This document shows, in pieces, positions 17,148 to 24,783 of a stretch of DNA of 64,000 nucleotides; the stretch's first letter is position 1, and each line of letters starts with the position of its first letter. Source of the stretch: an uncultured Senegalimassilia sp. (GTDB taxonomy: Bacteria > Actinomycetota > Coriobacteriia > Coriobacteriales > Eggerthellaceae); the NCBI RefSeq assembly GCF_902464545.1, contig NZ_CABQJR010000001.1:62001-126000 (forward strand), given 5' to 3'. A program made the translations under genes and the position numbers. The notes under the pieces were generated by a model. It was given only the letters and a program-made list of their open reading frames with translations. It made no database searches and was not told where the DNA came from.

Positions 17148-17178
17148 TGTCGATTCGGGAGACGTAGCATTAAGTGTC
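17148..17178. repeat. Family B dispersed element, copy 3
   Basis: A tandem neighbour of copy 2, 24 bp further on, with two extra bases in the centre (GATTCGGGAGACGTAGCATT flanked by GTC and AAGTGTC). The rest of the gap to 17296 holds nothing gene-like. Confidence 0.75.
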
Positions 17179-17296
17179 CGGATCGATGGGAATCGGCGGG
17201 AGAGCGGTTTCGATGGCGTTGGCGCAACTCGAAAGCGGTCGCTGTTGCTGTCCGTTGGTTTGCGGAGCGGGCTTATATAGATAAATAAGGAGCATC

Positions 17297-17950
17297 ATGG
17301 CTGGTTTGAAAGCGGTTTTGTTCGACAACGATGGCACGCTGGTGGATTCTCGCGAGCTGCTTTTGGCGAGCTTTCACTATGCGGGCCCTGCGGTGCTGGG
17401 CCGTCAGCTCAGCGACGAGGAGTACTTGCAGAAAGTGGGGCAGCCGCTGGCCGTGCAGGTCAAGGACTACACGGACGACCCGGTGCTGCAGGAGCGGTTC
17501 TGCGAAGCGTATCGAGCGCACAACAAAACGGTGCACGATAAGATGATCAAGGCGTTCCCCGGAACGGTTGAGGCGCTGGCGGAGCTCGCAAGCGCGGGCC
17601 TGAAGCTGGGCGTGGTCACTTCGAAGCGTCATGCGGTTGCCTGGCGCGGGCTTGAGGTGGTGGGTGCCGCATCGTATCTGGATTGCTGTGTGGGCTGGGA
17701 CGATATCGAGCGCCCGAAGCCCGATCCCCAGCCGGTGGTCCGCGGTTGCGAGCTGCTGGGGTTAGATCCTAGCGAGTGCCTGTACGTCGGCGACGCCCCG
17801 TTCGACCTGCAATCCGGCAACGCGGCAGGCGCAAGCACCGCGGCGGTGACCTGGGGCATGTTCAACGAGCCCGCTCTGACGGCCGAGCACCCATCGTTCG
17901 TCTCGCACACCTGGGACGAGCTGATCGCAAGCACGCTGGCGTTGCTCTAG
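17297..17950 (+). CDS. HAD-superfamily phosphatase (phosphoglycolate phosphatase-like)
   Basis: A 217-residue HAD subfamily IA hydrolase. Motif I is DNDGTLVDS (Asp-10 nucleophile, Asp-12 acid/base), motif II VVTSKR with the catalytic Thr/Ser, motif III the Lys of ERPKPDP, and motif IV VGDAPFDLQSG. The cap domain is helical (about 15-85). The closest named groups are Gph and PpaX, which hydrolyse phosphoglycolate or pyrophosphate, but HAD substrates cannot be assigned from motifs alone. AAGGAG lies 6 nt before the ATG. Confidence 0.85.
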   Translation: MAGLKAVLFDNDGTLVDSRELLLASFHYAGPAVLGRQLSDEEYLQKVGQPLAVQVKDYTDDPVLQERFCEAYRAHNKTVHDKMIKAFPGTVEALAELASAGLKLGVVTSKRHAVAWRGLEVVGAASYLDCCVGWDDIERPKPDPQPVVRGCELLGLDPSECLYVGDAPFDLQSGNAAGASTAAVTWGMFNEPALTAEHPSFVSHTWDELIASTLALL

Positions 17951-17970
17951 CTTTCGGCATCTACGGGGCG

Positions 17971-18010
17971 TCGGACGCTTTGGGGTCGCGGCTCCGAAGC
18001 GTCCGATTTG
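17971..18010 (+). terminator. Terminator of the HAD gene
   Basis: TCGGACGCTTTGG (17971-17983) pairs with CCGAAGCGTCCGA (17994-18006, one G-U pair), followed by TTTG. Confidence 0.7.
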
Positions 18011-18105
18011 ATGATGTCATCCGGAAGGATGGCGGTACGTTTCCGAAACGTCTGCTGGCGTTGCTCTGGGCGCTTGCGGTTATCGTGCGGAAGCTTGCTT
18101 GCGGG

Positions 18106-18134
18106 TTTTGGCTGCGGCTTTGGGGCGGTATACT
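18106..18134 (+). promoter_or_regulatory. Promoter of the queDECF operon
   Basis: TATACT (18129-18134) with a weak TTTTGG at 18106-18111, spacer 17 bp. Transcription would start near 18141, about 9 nt before the riboswitch begins, which supports both calls. Confidence 0.55.
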
Positions 18135-18149
18135 TGCCGCGTGATTGAT

Positions 18150-18190
18150 GGACAGTTCGAAAACCTCCTGTCGGTAAACAAAACTAGGTA
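18150..18190 (+). promoter_or_regulatory. preQ1-I riboswitch aptamer
   Basis: A compact H-type pseudoknot matching the preQ1-I class. Stem P1 pairs GACAG (18151-18155) with CTGTC (18168-18172). The loop carries ACCT, and the A-rich tail TAAACAAAACTAGG (18175-18188) ends in AGG, which pairs with CCT at 18164-18166 to form P2. The A-rich tail closely resembles that of known preQ1-I aptamers. It stands in front of the genes that make preQ1, the expected target. Confidence 0.92.
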
Positions 18191-18194
18191 CCTT

Positions 18195-18219
18195 GCCCGC
18201 TGATCGCGGCGGGCGTTTT
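18195..18219 (+). terminator. Riboswitch-controlled intrinsic terminator
   Basis: GCCCGC (18195-18200) pairs with GCGGGC (18209-18214), followed by GTTTT. It starts 7 nt after the aptamer, so preQ1 binding probably favours termination and shuts off queDECF. The region from here to 18341 shows no gene. Confidence 0.8.
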
Positions 18220-18341
18220 GCGTGACAACGCGATTCTATCAGCGGGGGGCGAACAGCTCCTGCTGCATCGTTGCAGGTTGCCGCGCATTTCGAAAAGGGC
18301 CTTTCCGACGGCGGTTTTCGCTTGATGGAAGGGCTTTTACT

Positions 18342-18761
18342 ATGTATGGGCTGAAAACGGAGAGCAGCTTCGACGCTGCGCATTTCCTGACCGATTACCA
18401 CGGCAAGTGCGAGAACCTGCACGGTCATCGCTGGCGCGTGGTGGCGTATCTCGAGCAGGCCGAGCTGCAAACCGAGGGCACGCACAAGGATATGGTTATC
18501 GACTTCGCGGACTTCAAGCATGCGCTGCGCGACCTTACCGAGGAGCTCGACCACTCGTTCGTGGTAGAGGAGGGCTCGCTCATGCCCAAAACCCTGGATT
18601 GCCTGCGGGAGGAAGGGTTCACGCTGTCGATGATGCCCTTCCGCACCACCGCGGAGAACCTGGCGCGCTACTTCTTCGGCAGGCTTGCCGAGCAGGGTTT
18701 CCCCGTGTCGCAGGTGGACGTGTACGAAACGCCGAACAACTGCGCGATTTACCGCGCGTAG
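18342..18761 (+). CDS. queD: 6-carboxy-5,6,7,8-tetrahydropterin synthase QueD
   Basis: A 139-residue enzyme of the PTPS/QueD family that converts dihydroneopterin triphosphate to 6-carboxytetrahydropterin, the first committed queuosine step. Zinc ligands are His-14, His-27 and His-29 (AAHF and LHGHRW), the catalytic Cys is Cys-23 (GKCENLHGH), and VIDFADFK plus LDHSFV are family signatures. The start at 18342 has GGAAGGG upstream and gives the family length; the longer frame would run into the riboswitch region. First gene of the que operon. Confidence 0.95.
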   Translation: MYGLKTESSFDAAHFLTDYHGKCENLHGHRWRVVAYLEQAELQTEGTHKDMVIDFADFKHALRDLTEELDHSFVVEEGSLMPKTLDCLREEGFTLSMMPFRTTAENLARYFFGRLAEQGFPVSQVDVYETPNNCAIYRA

Positions 18762-18768
18762 CGAAGTC

Positions 18769-19665
18769 ATGACCTGCGAAAACGAAAACGCAACGGCAAC
18801 CTATGGCAGCCTGCACGACGCGTTCTCGGCCTTTAAGCGCGCCGATGGCGCGCAAGCGCCCGCATCCGGCGCCGGCAAGACGTCGGCGCCCGCGCCGGCC
18901 TCTTCGCTTGCTGCCGCCGTCAGGGCATCGCAATGCCGAAGCGCCGACCAGTCCAGCTCCCAGGCGACCATGCCGGTTGCGGAGCGGTTCGTCAGCATCA
19001 ACGGCGAAGGGGCGTGCGCGGGCAAGCTGGCGGCGTTCATCCGATTTACCGGCTGCAATCTGCGTTGCGGTTATTGCGACACCATGTGGGCGAACGTCCC
19101 GGGTGCCGCGGCGAAGGACGAAACTCCCGAGCAGTTGGCGGCGTGGGTGCGGCAGACCGGCGTGGAATGCGTGACGCTCACCGGCGGCGAGCCGGTGCTG
19201 CAGTCGCTGTTGCCGCAGCTGGTGGAGCTGCTGCTGGGCGAACCCGGTCCGAGCGGGCGCGGCCTACGCGTGGAGATCGAGACGAACGGCGCCGCCGACT
19301 TGAACGAGCTTGCCGGGTTGCGCACGCGTATCGGCAACGCCGCGCCCGGCACGCTCTCCTTCACCGTAGACTGGAAGCTGCCGTCAAGCGGTATGGAGCA
19401 GCAGATGCTGCCCGCGAACTTCCGCCTGCTCGACGCGCGCGACACGGTGAAGTTCGTGTGCGGGCAGGGCGATCTGCCGCGCGTTTTGGAAGTTGCCCGG
19501 CAGCTCGATCTGCCGGGGCGCGTGCCGGTATACCTGAGCCCGTGCTTTGGGGACATCGAGCCGGCGCGCATCGTTGAATTCATGCAAGAGAACCAAATGA
19601 CCTGGGCAACCGCTCAAGTGCAGCTGCACAAGGTCATTTGGCCCGATGTTGAGAGGGGCGTGTAA
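18769..19665 (+). CDS. queE: 7-carboxy-7-deazaguanine synthase QueE (radical SAM)
   Basis: A 298-residue radical SAM enzyme that contracts 6-carboxytetrahydropterin to 7-carboxy-7-deazaguanine. The cluster motif CNLRCGYC gives Cys-96, Cys-100 and Cys-103, with FVSINGEG before it and LTGGEPVLQ after it, as in QueE. Residues 1-67 are Ala/Ser-rich and not part of the fold. A second in-frame ATG at 18970 would remove this leader, but it has no better ribosome-binding site, so the true start is uncertain. It begins 7 bp after queD. Confidence 0.92.
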   Translation: MTCENENATATYGSLHDAFSAFKRADGAQAPASGAGKTSAPAPASSLAAAVRASQCRSADQSSSQATMPVAERFVSINGEGACAGKLAAFIRFTGCNLRCGYCDTMWANVPGAAAKDETPEQLAAWVRQTGVECVTLTGGEPVLQSLLPQLVELLLGEPGPSGRGLRVEIETNGAADLNELAGLRTRIGNAAPGTLSFTVDWKLPSSGMEQQMLPANFRLLDARDTVKFVCGQGDLPRVLEVARQLDLPGRVPVYLSPCFGDIEPARIVEFMQENQMTWATAQVQLHKVIWPDVERGV

Positions 19666-19667
19666 GG

Positions 19668-20507
19668 ATGGGCATTTTCGAAGGACAGGCGTTCTCTTCT
19701 TTCGCGGCTGCGGCCGCCAACGCGCGCGAGAACCTGCGCGTGCACGGGACGCTGGGCGAGGATCCGGCCCCGCGCGACGAGAACGGCAAGGTGTGCGGCG
19801 AGAACCCGCAAAAGGCGCTCGTACTCAGCAGCGGCGGCGTGGATTCCAGCACGCTTCTGGCCTTGGCGGTCAAGCGCTTTGGCGCGGAGAACGTGTTCGC
19901 GCTGAGCATCTCCTACGGTCAGCGTCACGAGAAGGAAATCGAGAGCGCGAAGGCGGTTGCCGCGCATTACGGCGTCGAGCAGCGCTTCCTCGACCTTTCC
20001 GCCATCTTCGCCGATAGCGACTGCAGCCTGCTCGAGCACTCCTCGCAAGACGTTCCCGAGGAAAGCTACGCCGAGCAGATCGACGAGGCGGACGGCTCCC
20101 CGGTCAGCACGTACGTGCCGTTCCGTAACGGGCTGTTCCTGTCGAGCGCTGCGTCCATGGCGTTGTCGCTGGGCGCGAGCGTGCTGTTCTACGGTGCGCA
20201 TCATGACGATTGGGCTGGCGATGCCTATCCCGATTGCTCCATCGAGTTCGTGAATGCCATGAACCTTGCCATTACGCAGGGCACGGGGGGTCAGCTGCAT
20301 ATGGAGGCGCCGTTCGTGTCCTGGTCGAAGGCCGATATCGTGAAATGCGGTCTTGAGCTGGACGTTCCCTACGAGCTTACCTGGAGCTGCTACGAGGGCG
20401 GCGAGCGTCCGTGCGGCAAATGCGGCACGTGCATCGATCGCGACCGCGCTTTTGCCGCCAACGGCATGCGCGACCCGCTGCTCGACAAGCTGGACGCCCA
20501 AGGGTAG
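19668..20507 (+). CDS. queC: 7-cyano-7-deazaguanine synthase QueC
   Basis: A 279-residue ATP-dependent ligase that turns carboxydeazaguanine into preQ0 with ammonia. The PP-loop is SSGGVDSST around residues 54-62, followed by SYGQRHEKE, and the zinc site CYEGGERPCGKCGTC is near the C-terminus. An extension of about 47 residues precedes the usual start of the fold. It starts 2 bp after the queE stop. Confidence 0.95.
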   Translation: MGIFEGQAFSSFAAAAANARENLRVHGTLGEDPAPRDENGKVCGENPQKALVLSSGGVDSSTLLALAVKRFGAENVFALSISYGQRHEKEIESAKAVAAHYGVEQRFLDLSAIFADSDCSLLEHSSQDVPEESYAEQIDEADGSPVSTYVPFRNGLFLSSAASMALSLGASVLFYGAHHDDWAGDAYPDCSIEFVNAMNLAITQGTGGQLHMEAPFVSWSKADIVKCGLELDVPYELTWSCYEGGERPCGKCGTCIDRDRAFAANGMRDPLLDKLDAQG

Positions 20508-20636
20508 GACGCTGCCGCTAGGAAGGTCGCCTTCCACTGCGCGGCGGCCGTCCGCTGTGTAGCGGCCGTTTACCTAGCAGTCCCGAATCCATGCAACCCG
20601 CGCGGTTTTTTCGGCCGCGCTTCCCAAGGAGGATCT

Positions 20637-21140
20637 ATGACCAACGAGAAACCTATGCGCGCCGGCACCGACGACCTGTCGCTTCTTGGAAACCAGGGTG
20701 TGCAATATCCGCAAACCTATGATCCCAGCGTGCTGGAAACGTTCGACAACAAGCATCCCGGCAACGACTATTTCGTGAAGTTCAACTGCCCGGAGTTCAC
20801 GGCGCTGTGCCCTATCACCGGCCAGCCCGACTTCGCCACTATCTATATCTCCTATGTGCCCGACGTGCGCATGGTGGAGAGCAAAAGCCTGAAGCTGTAC
20901 CTGTTCAGCTTCCGTAACTATGGCGATTTCCACGAGGATTGCGTGAACGTGATCATGAAGGACCTCATCGCGCTGATGGACCCGAAGTACATCGAGGTGT
21001 GGGGCAAGTTCCTGCCGCGCGGCGGCATCTCCATCGACCCGTATTGCAACTACGGCAAGCCCGGCACGCGCTGGGAACAGGTTGCCTGGGATCGCCTGGC
21101 GAACCACGACCTGCATCCCGAGGCCGTGAACAACCGCTAG
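20637..21140 (+). CDS. queF: NADPH-dependent preQ0 reductase QueF
   Basis: A 167-residue single-domain QueF that reduces the nitrile preQ0 to the amine preQ1, the ligand of the upstream riboswitch. The nucleophile Cys-58 is in FTALCPITGQPDFA and the family motif ESKSLKLYLFSFRN runs from about 80 to 93. It follows queC after a 129-bp spacer with small GC hairpins and an AAGGAGG site, so it is probably in the same operon but may have some independent control. Confidence 0.96.
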   Translation: MTNEKPMRAGTDDLSLLGNQGVQYPQTYDPSVLETFDNKHPGNDYFVKFNCPEFTALCPITGQPDFATIYISYVPDVRMVESKSLKLYLFSFRNYGDFHEDCVNVIMKDLIALMDPKYIEVWGKFLPRGGISIDPYCNYGKPGTRWEQVAWDRLANHDLHPEAVNNR

Positions 21141-21149
21141 TAGCGCTTG

Positions 21150-21183
21150 ACGCCCGCAGACATCGCCGTCTGCGGGCGTTTTT
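21150..21183 (+). terminator. Rho-independent terminator of the que operon
   Basis: A perfect 12-bp stem, ACGCCCGCAGAC (21150-21161) with GTCTGCGGGCGT (21168-21179), loop ATCGCC, then TTTT. Confidence 0.97.
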
Positions 21184-21314
21184 GTGCGGGGCTGCAACAT
21201 TTACGCGTTTTGGTCGGAACCTAACGTGTGCGTTGACCTGGGGAAACATTGCGCCAGACCAGGTCATCCGCCGATTTTCAAACGTATGCGAGCGCGTGCG
21301 CTTTGGCGGTCGGA

Positions 21315-21320
21315 TACAAT
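21315..21320 (+). promoter_or_regulatory. -10 box of a leaderless promoter (PAP2 gene)
   Basis: TACAAT ends 6 nt before the ATG at 21327, so transcription would begin at or beside the start codon. No ribosome-binding site is visible. Confidence 0.5.
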
Positions 21321-21326
21321 GCTGGC

Positions 21327-21848
21327 ATGCAAAAAACCACTTACATATCTATGACCGATGCCTTGCGGGCACGTCCTGCGCTGGCGCGCGGCGTATCGCT
21401 GGCGAACAAGATCATCACCAACGCGGTGTATGTGGCATATCCGTGCCTGCTCGCGTGGCTGGCATATGCCGCGGCAGCCGGTGCAGCCGGTGCGGCGAGC
21501 GAGCTGCTCCGCGCCGTGCTAGTACCGGGCATCTCGTTTGCGCTGGTCACCGTGATACGCAAGGCCAGCAACGCACCGCGTCCGTACGAGGTGTTCGGCG
21601 CCGCTCCCGTCATCCCGAAGGATACGCACGGCAATTCGTTCCCCAGCCGGCACGCGTTCAGCATCTTCGTCATAGCCATGACGTTTTGCGCCTGCTGCCC
21701 GCTTGCGTGGGTGGGGCCGGTCATGCTGGCTGCCGGGGTGTTGCTGGCGGTTATCCGCGTGGTGTCGGGCGTGCATTTCCCCCGCGATGTCGTGGTGGGG
21801 GCTTTGCTGGGTGTGCTTGCAGGTTTTGTGGGTCTCTGGATTCTTTAG
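21327..21848 (+). CDS. PAP2-family membrane phosphatase
   Basis: A 173-residue integral membrane protein of the type 2 phosphatidic acid phosphatase family. The three catalytic motifs are visible: RKASNAPRPYE (Lys-x6-Arg-Pro type), PSRH in SFPSRHAFS, and R-x5-His-x3-Asp in RVVSGVHFPRD. It should dephosphorylate a lipid phosphate or undecaprenyl pyrophosphate at the membrane; the substrate is not determinable. The start at 21327 is preferred over an upstream one at 21249 because of the -10 box directly before it. Confidence 0.85.
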   Translation: MQKTTYISMTDALRARPALARGVSLANKIITNAVYVAYPCLLAWLAYAAAAGAAGAASELLRAVLVPGISFALVTVIRKASNAPRPYEVFGAAPVIPKDTHGNSFPSRHAFSIFVIAMTFCACCPLAWVGPVMLAAGVLLAVIRVVSGVHFPRDVVVGALLGVLAGFVGLWIL

Positions 21849-21929
21849 TGGCAGGCTGATACAGTTATTGATATCGAATATCGATATAGGTTAGCCGATA
21901 CCGTCCGTTTCGTTTCAGAGGGGGTAGAT

Positions 21930-22397
21930 ATGCTGAAGGTTTCGAAGCGTACGTTGCTTTTAGTCGCCGGCATTGTTTGGCTTATCGCCGGCGGGAACAT
22001 CGCCTGGCTGGGTATCCAGTCGTTCGCTCAGATGGATCAGGGAATCTGGTGGCTGCTCGCTATCGGCGCTGCCGTGGTGTTCACGCTGTTCCACATCAAG
22101 GTTTTCTCGAAGATGGTGGGCAAGCATGCCGCTCGCATCGCCGGTTACGAGGCTGACCGCGTGGGTGTGTGGCACTTCTTCGACGTGCCGGGTTATGCCA
22201 TGATGGCCATCATGATGAGCGGCGGCATCTCCCTTCGTGCGTTCGGCCTGGTTCCCGCATGGTTCATCGCGTTCTTCTACACGGGTCTGGGCGTTGCTCT
22301 GGCGCTTTCCGGCGCAAGCTTCCTTATCCGTTTCGCGCGTCGCGGCAATCGTCCCGCCCCGTGCCCGCTGGTTCCCGGTGCGGCTTCGCGCGGATAA
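21930..22397 (+). CDS. Small membrane protein, function unknown
   Basis: A 155-residue protein with about four hydrophobic segments (about 9-28, 39-57, 86-108 and 112-135) and a short basic C-terminus. I do not recognise a named family. The segment VWLIAGGNIAWLGI at the start and the Phe-Asp-Val-Pro-Gly-Tyr-Ala stretch may be useful for searching. A GAGGGGG site precedes the ATG, and an AT-rich stretch with repeated GATATC-like bases lies upstream, so it is probably its own transcription unit. Confidence 0.7.
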   Translation: MLKVSKRTLLLVAGIVWLIAGGNIAWLGIQSFAQMDQGIWWLLAIGAAVVFTLFHIKVFSKMVGKHAARIAGYEADRVGVWHFFDVPGYAMMAIMMSGGISLRAFGLVPAWFIAFFYTGLGVALALSGASFLIRFARRGNRPAPCPLVPGAASRG

Positions 22398-22420
22398 CCG
22401 TTGCATAACCGCATTCATCA

Positions 22421-22450
22421 CGAAGGCCCGCTCAGCTGAGCGGGCCTTCG
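22421..22450. terminator. Terminator, perfect 30-bp palindrome
   Basis: CGAAGGCCCGCTCAG (22421-22435) is directly followed by its reverse complement (22436-22450) and CTTTGC. It ends the small membrane protein gene. Confidence 0.85.
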
Positions 22451-22519
22451 CTTTGCTACCGGGAAATCCTGGCAAGGGGTTGTTTCGGTCAGGGGCATCT
22501 CGCGAAACTGCCCCGTCGC

Positions 22520-22561
22520 GGCTATGGCGCGCGCCGCTGGGGAAACGGAAGCGCCATAGCC
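22520..22561. terminator. Stem-loop between convergent genes
   Basis: GGCTATGGCGC (22520-22530) pairs with GCGCCATAGCC (22551-22561) across a 20-nt loop. It lies 3' of metY on the minus strand and may terminate or stabilise that mRNA; there is no T-run. Confidence 0.45.
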
Positions 22562-22653
22562 TTCGGGGTGCCACCTGGCGGCGCAATCCCGCTTCCGGCC
22601 GGGGAAATAGGAGCCGGTAGCGCGCGTCGCCATGGGCGATTGCCGCTGGCGGG

Positions 22654-23949
22654 CTACTTGATGGCTTCGAAGCCAGCTGCCAGGTCGGCGATGATGTCGT
22701 CGATGTTCTCGGTGCCGATGGACAGGCGCACGGTGGTGGGCTTGATGCCTGCGGCAAGCAGCTCGTTCTCGGTCAGCTGGGAGTGCGTGGTGGATGCCGG
22801 ATGGATGACCAGCGACTTCACGTCGGCCACGTTGGCCAGCAGGCTGAACAGGCTCAAGGACTCGGTGAACTTGCGCGCGTCGTCGGCGGTGCCCTTCACG
22901 TCGAAGGTGAAGATGGAGCCGGCGCCGTTCGGGTAGTACTCATCGTAGAGCTCCTTGGCGCGGCCGGTTGCCAGCGCCGGATGGTTCACGGAAGCCACCT
23001 GCGGATGGTTGTTCAGGAACTCCACCACCTTCAGCGCATTCTCCACGTGGCGGTCGACGCGCAGGGACAGCGTCTCCAGGCCAAGCAGCAGCAACCATGC
23101 GTTGAACGGGGAGAGCGTGGCGCCCTGGTCGCGCAGCAGCGTGGCGCGGGCCTTCGTGATGTAGGCTGCGGGGCCTGCGGCCTCGGTGAACACCACGCCA
23201 TGGTAGCTGGGGTTGGGCTTGGCCACGCCGGGGAACTTGTCGGCATTGGCGGCCCAATCGAACGTGCCGGCGTCGGTGATCACGCCGCCCATGGCCGTGC
23301 CGTGGCCGCCGATAAACTTGGTGGCGGAGTGGACGACCACGTCGGCGCCGTGCTCGATGGGGCGTAGCAGGTAGGGCGTGGAGAACGTGGCGTCCACGAT
23401 CAGCGGCACGTTGTGGCGGTGTGCGATATCGGCCCAAGCCTTAAGGTCGAGCACGTCGGAGTTGGGGTTGCCCAGCGTCTCGGCGTACAGCAGCTTGGTG
23501 TTGTCCTGGATGGCGGCCTCGACGGCGTCCAGGTCGGCCGGGTTGACGAACGTGGTGGAAAGCCCCTGATCGGCCAGCGTGTGCTCGAACAGGTTCAGCG
23601 TGCCGCCGTACAGGTTGGTGGAGGACACGATGTGATCGCCGGCGGTGGCGATGTTCTGCACGGCGATGGTGATGGCGGCGGAACCGGTTGCCACGCCCAG
23701 GGAACCCACGCCGCCTTCAAGCGCGGCCACGCGCTCCTCGAAGGTGCTGACGGTGGGGTTGGTCAGGCGGCTGTAGATGTTGCCGGGCTCGGTCAGGCCG
23801 AAACGGCCGGCGGCGGTGGCGGCATCCTTGAACACGTAGGACGAGGTCAGATAAATCGGCACGGCGCGGGAATCGGTTGCCGGATCGGGCTGCTCCTGAC
23901 CGGCATGCACTTGCAGGGTTTCAAAGGCGTACTTCTGCTTCTCAGACAT
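22654..23949 (-). CDS. metY: O-acetylhomoserine sulfhydrylase (MetY-type)
   Basis: A 431-residue PLP enzyme of the Cys/Met metabolism family. It uses O-acetyl-homoserine with sulfide to make homocysteine. The family opening FETLQVHAGQEQPDPATDSRAVP, the YSRLTNPT segment, and the PLP lysine Lys-211 in HSATKFIGGHG are all visible. A length near 430 and the large insert favour MetY over cystathionine synthases. A GGAGATAACC site precedes the ATG. It stands alone, with its own promoter. Confidence 0.92.
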   Translation of the reverse strand: MSEKQKYAFETLQVHAGQEQPDPATDSRAVPIYLTSSYVFKDAATAAGRFGLTEPGNIYSRLTNPTVSTFEERVAALEGGVGSLGVATGSAAITIAVQNIATAGDHIVSSTNLYGGTLNLFEHTLADQGLSTTFVNPADLDAVEAAIQDNTKLLYAETLGNPNSDVLDLKAWADIAHRHNVPLIVDATFSTPYLLRPIEHGADVVVHSATKFIGGHGTAMGGVITDAGTFDWAANADKFPGVAKPNPSYHGVVFTEAAGPAAYITKARATLLRDQGATLSPFNAWLLLLGLETLSLRVDRHVENALKVVEFLNNHPQVASVNHPALATGRAKELYDEYYPNGAGSIFTFDVKGTADDARKFTESLSLFSLLANVADVKSLVIHPASTTHSQLTENELLAAGIKPTTVRLSIGTENIDDIIADLAAGFEAIK

Positions 23950-24014
23950 CTGGTTATCTCCTAAATCGATTGCAATGGCTTTCTCATTCCCATATAACTT
24001 GGTGACGGTTTGTA

Positions 24015-24043
24015 GTTATACCGAAGCATAGGAAGCGGGTCAA
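24015..24043 (-). promoter_or_regulatory. Promoter of metY
   Basis: On the minus strand, TTGACC (24038-24043) is separated by exactly 17 bp from TATAAC (24015-24020). A repeat-like ATAGGAATATAGGA stretch (24043-24056) touches the -35 box and could be an operator. No S-box riboswitch is visible in the 66-nt leader. Confidence 0.75.
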
Positions 24044-24145
24044 TAGGAATATAGGAGATTCGGTCTGCGGGGTATTTCGAAATTCAGATACCTGGTTTTT
24101 CGTACCGCCGATAAGCCTAGCAAATAAATGGGAAATAATGCTCGA

Positions 24146-24178
24146 ATATGCCCCATGGGGGTATACAAGTGCTATGAT
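24146..24178 (+). promoter_or_regulatory. CsoR-like palindromic operator and -10 box
   Basis: TATGCCCCATGGGGGTATA (24147-24165) is a G/C-tract palindrome of the kind bound by copper sensors of the CsoR family. TATGAT at 24173-24178 is a good -10 box, and its -35 region would lie inside the palindrome, where a repressor would block it. The regulator gene is not in view. Confidence 0.6.
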
Positions 24179-24216
24179 TGCCTTGTCTGTTAACCAAAGC
24201 TAAGAAAGGTGGGACC

Positions 24217-24585
24217 ATGGTCGCGACCGTGATCATCTGCATCGTCATCGCCGTTGCCGTCGTTTTCGCAGCTAGAAGGGCCGTTCGCACGTTCTCGGGT
24301 GATGGCTCATGCTGCGGCGGGAAGAGCGCGAAGAAGGTCAAGCGCACGCATGTCGAGGATACGGATGAGGCGAACTATCCGTATGCGACGGATGTGCCGA
24401 TCGGCGGTATGACGTGCGAGAGATGCTCCGCCGCGGTTGAGAATGCGCTGAACGGTATCGACGGCGTGTGGGCGCGGGTCGATTTGGCGGCGAAGAACGC
24501 GCACGTGCTGTCCAAGCAGCCGCTCGACATGGACCGCGTGAAGGATGTCGTCCGCGAAGCCGGCTACTACGCGATCCAGCGCTAG
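24217..24585 (+). CDS. Fusion of FeoB-associated Cys-rich membrane segment and HMA metal-binding domain
   Basis: A 122-residue protein. Residues 3-19 are a membrane helix followed by basic residues and a Cys-Cys-Gly-Gly cluster (32-35), as in FeoB-associated Cys-rich membrane proteins. Residues about 57-122 are a heavy-metal-associated domain with Gly-Gly-Met-Thr-Cys-Glu-Arg-Cys (Cys-67, Cys-70), the Cu(I)/Zn-binding motif of CopZ-like chaperones. The product is probably a membrane-anchored metallochaperone. Iron transport genes are not adjacent, and the upstream palindrome points to copper. The start at 24217 is set by a GAAAGGTGGG site. Confidence 0.82.
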   Translation: MVATVIICIVIAVAVVFAARRAVRTFSGDGSCCGGKSAKKVKRTHVEDTDEANYPYATDVPIGGMTCERCSAAVENALNGIDGVWARVDLAAKNAHVLSKQPLDMDRVKDVVREAGYYAIQR

Positions 24586-24705
24586 CTGCGCGCCCGTCGC
24601 AAGGCGAGCGACCGCATGCGGCGGCCCGTTTCGCTGGGCAGGTTGCGCGATTGGCGAGGTGGATCCCGGCTGCGGCATTATACGGAGCGGCTTGTCCGCT
24701 AGCGC

Positions 24706-24737
24706 GAAAAAGGGCCTCCCTTGGGAGGCCCTTTTTC
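24706..24737. terminator. Bidirectional terminator
   Basis: GAAAAAGGGCCTCCC (24706-24720) pairs with GGGAGGCCCTTTTTC (24723-24737). T-runs on both strands serve the HMA gene and the convergent flavodoxin gene. Confidence 0.95.
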
Positions 24738-24783
24738 ATGGTTGATCGTCGGTTTCGCGAACCATAGGGGTTCGTAAGTTGCG

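Noticed and set aside
23950..24014. S-box or other methionine riboswitch before metY
   Set aside because: The leader between the predicted start of transcription and the ATG is short and shows no S-box blocks.
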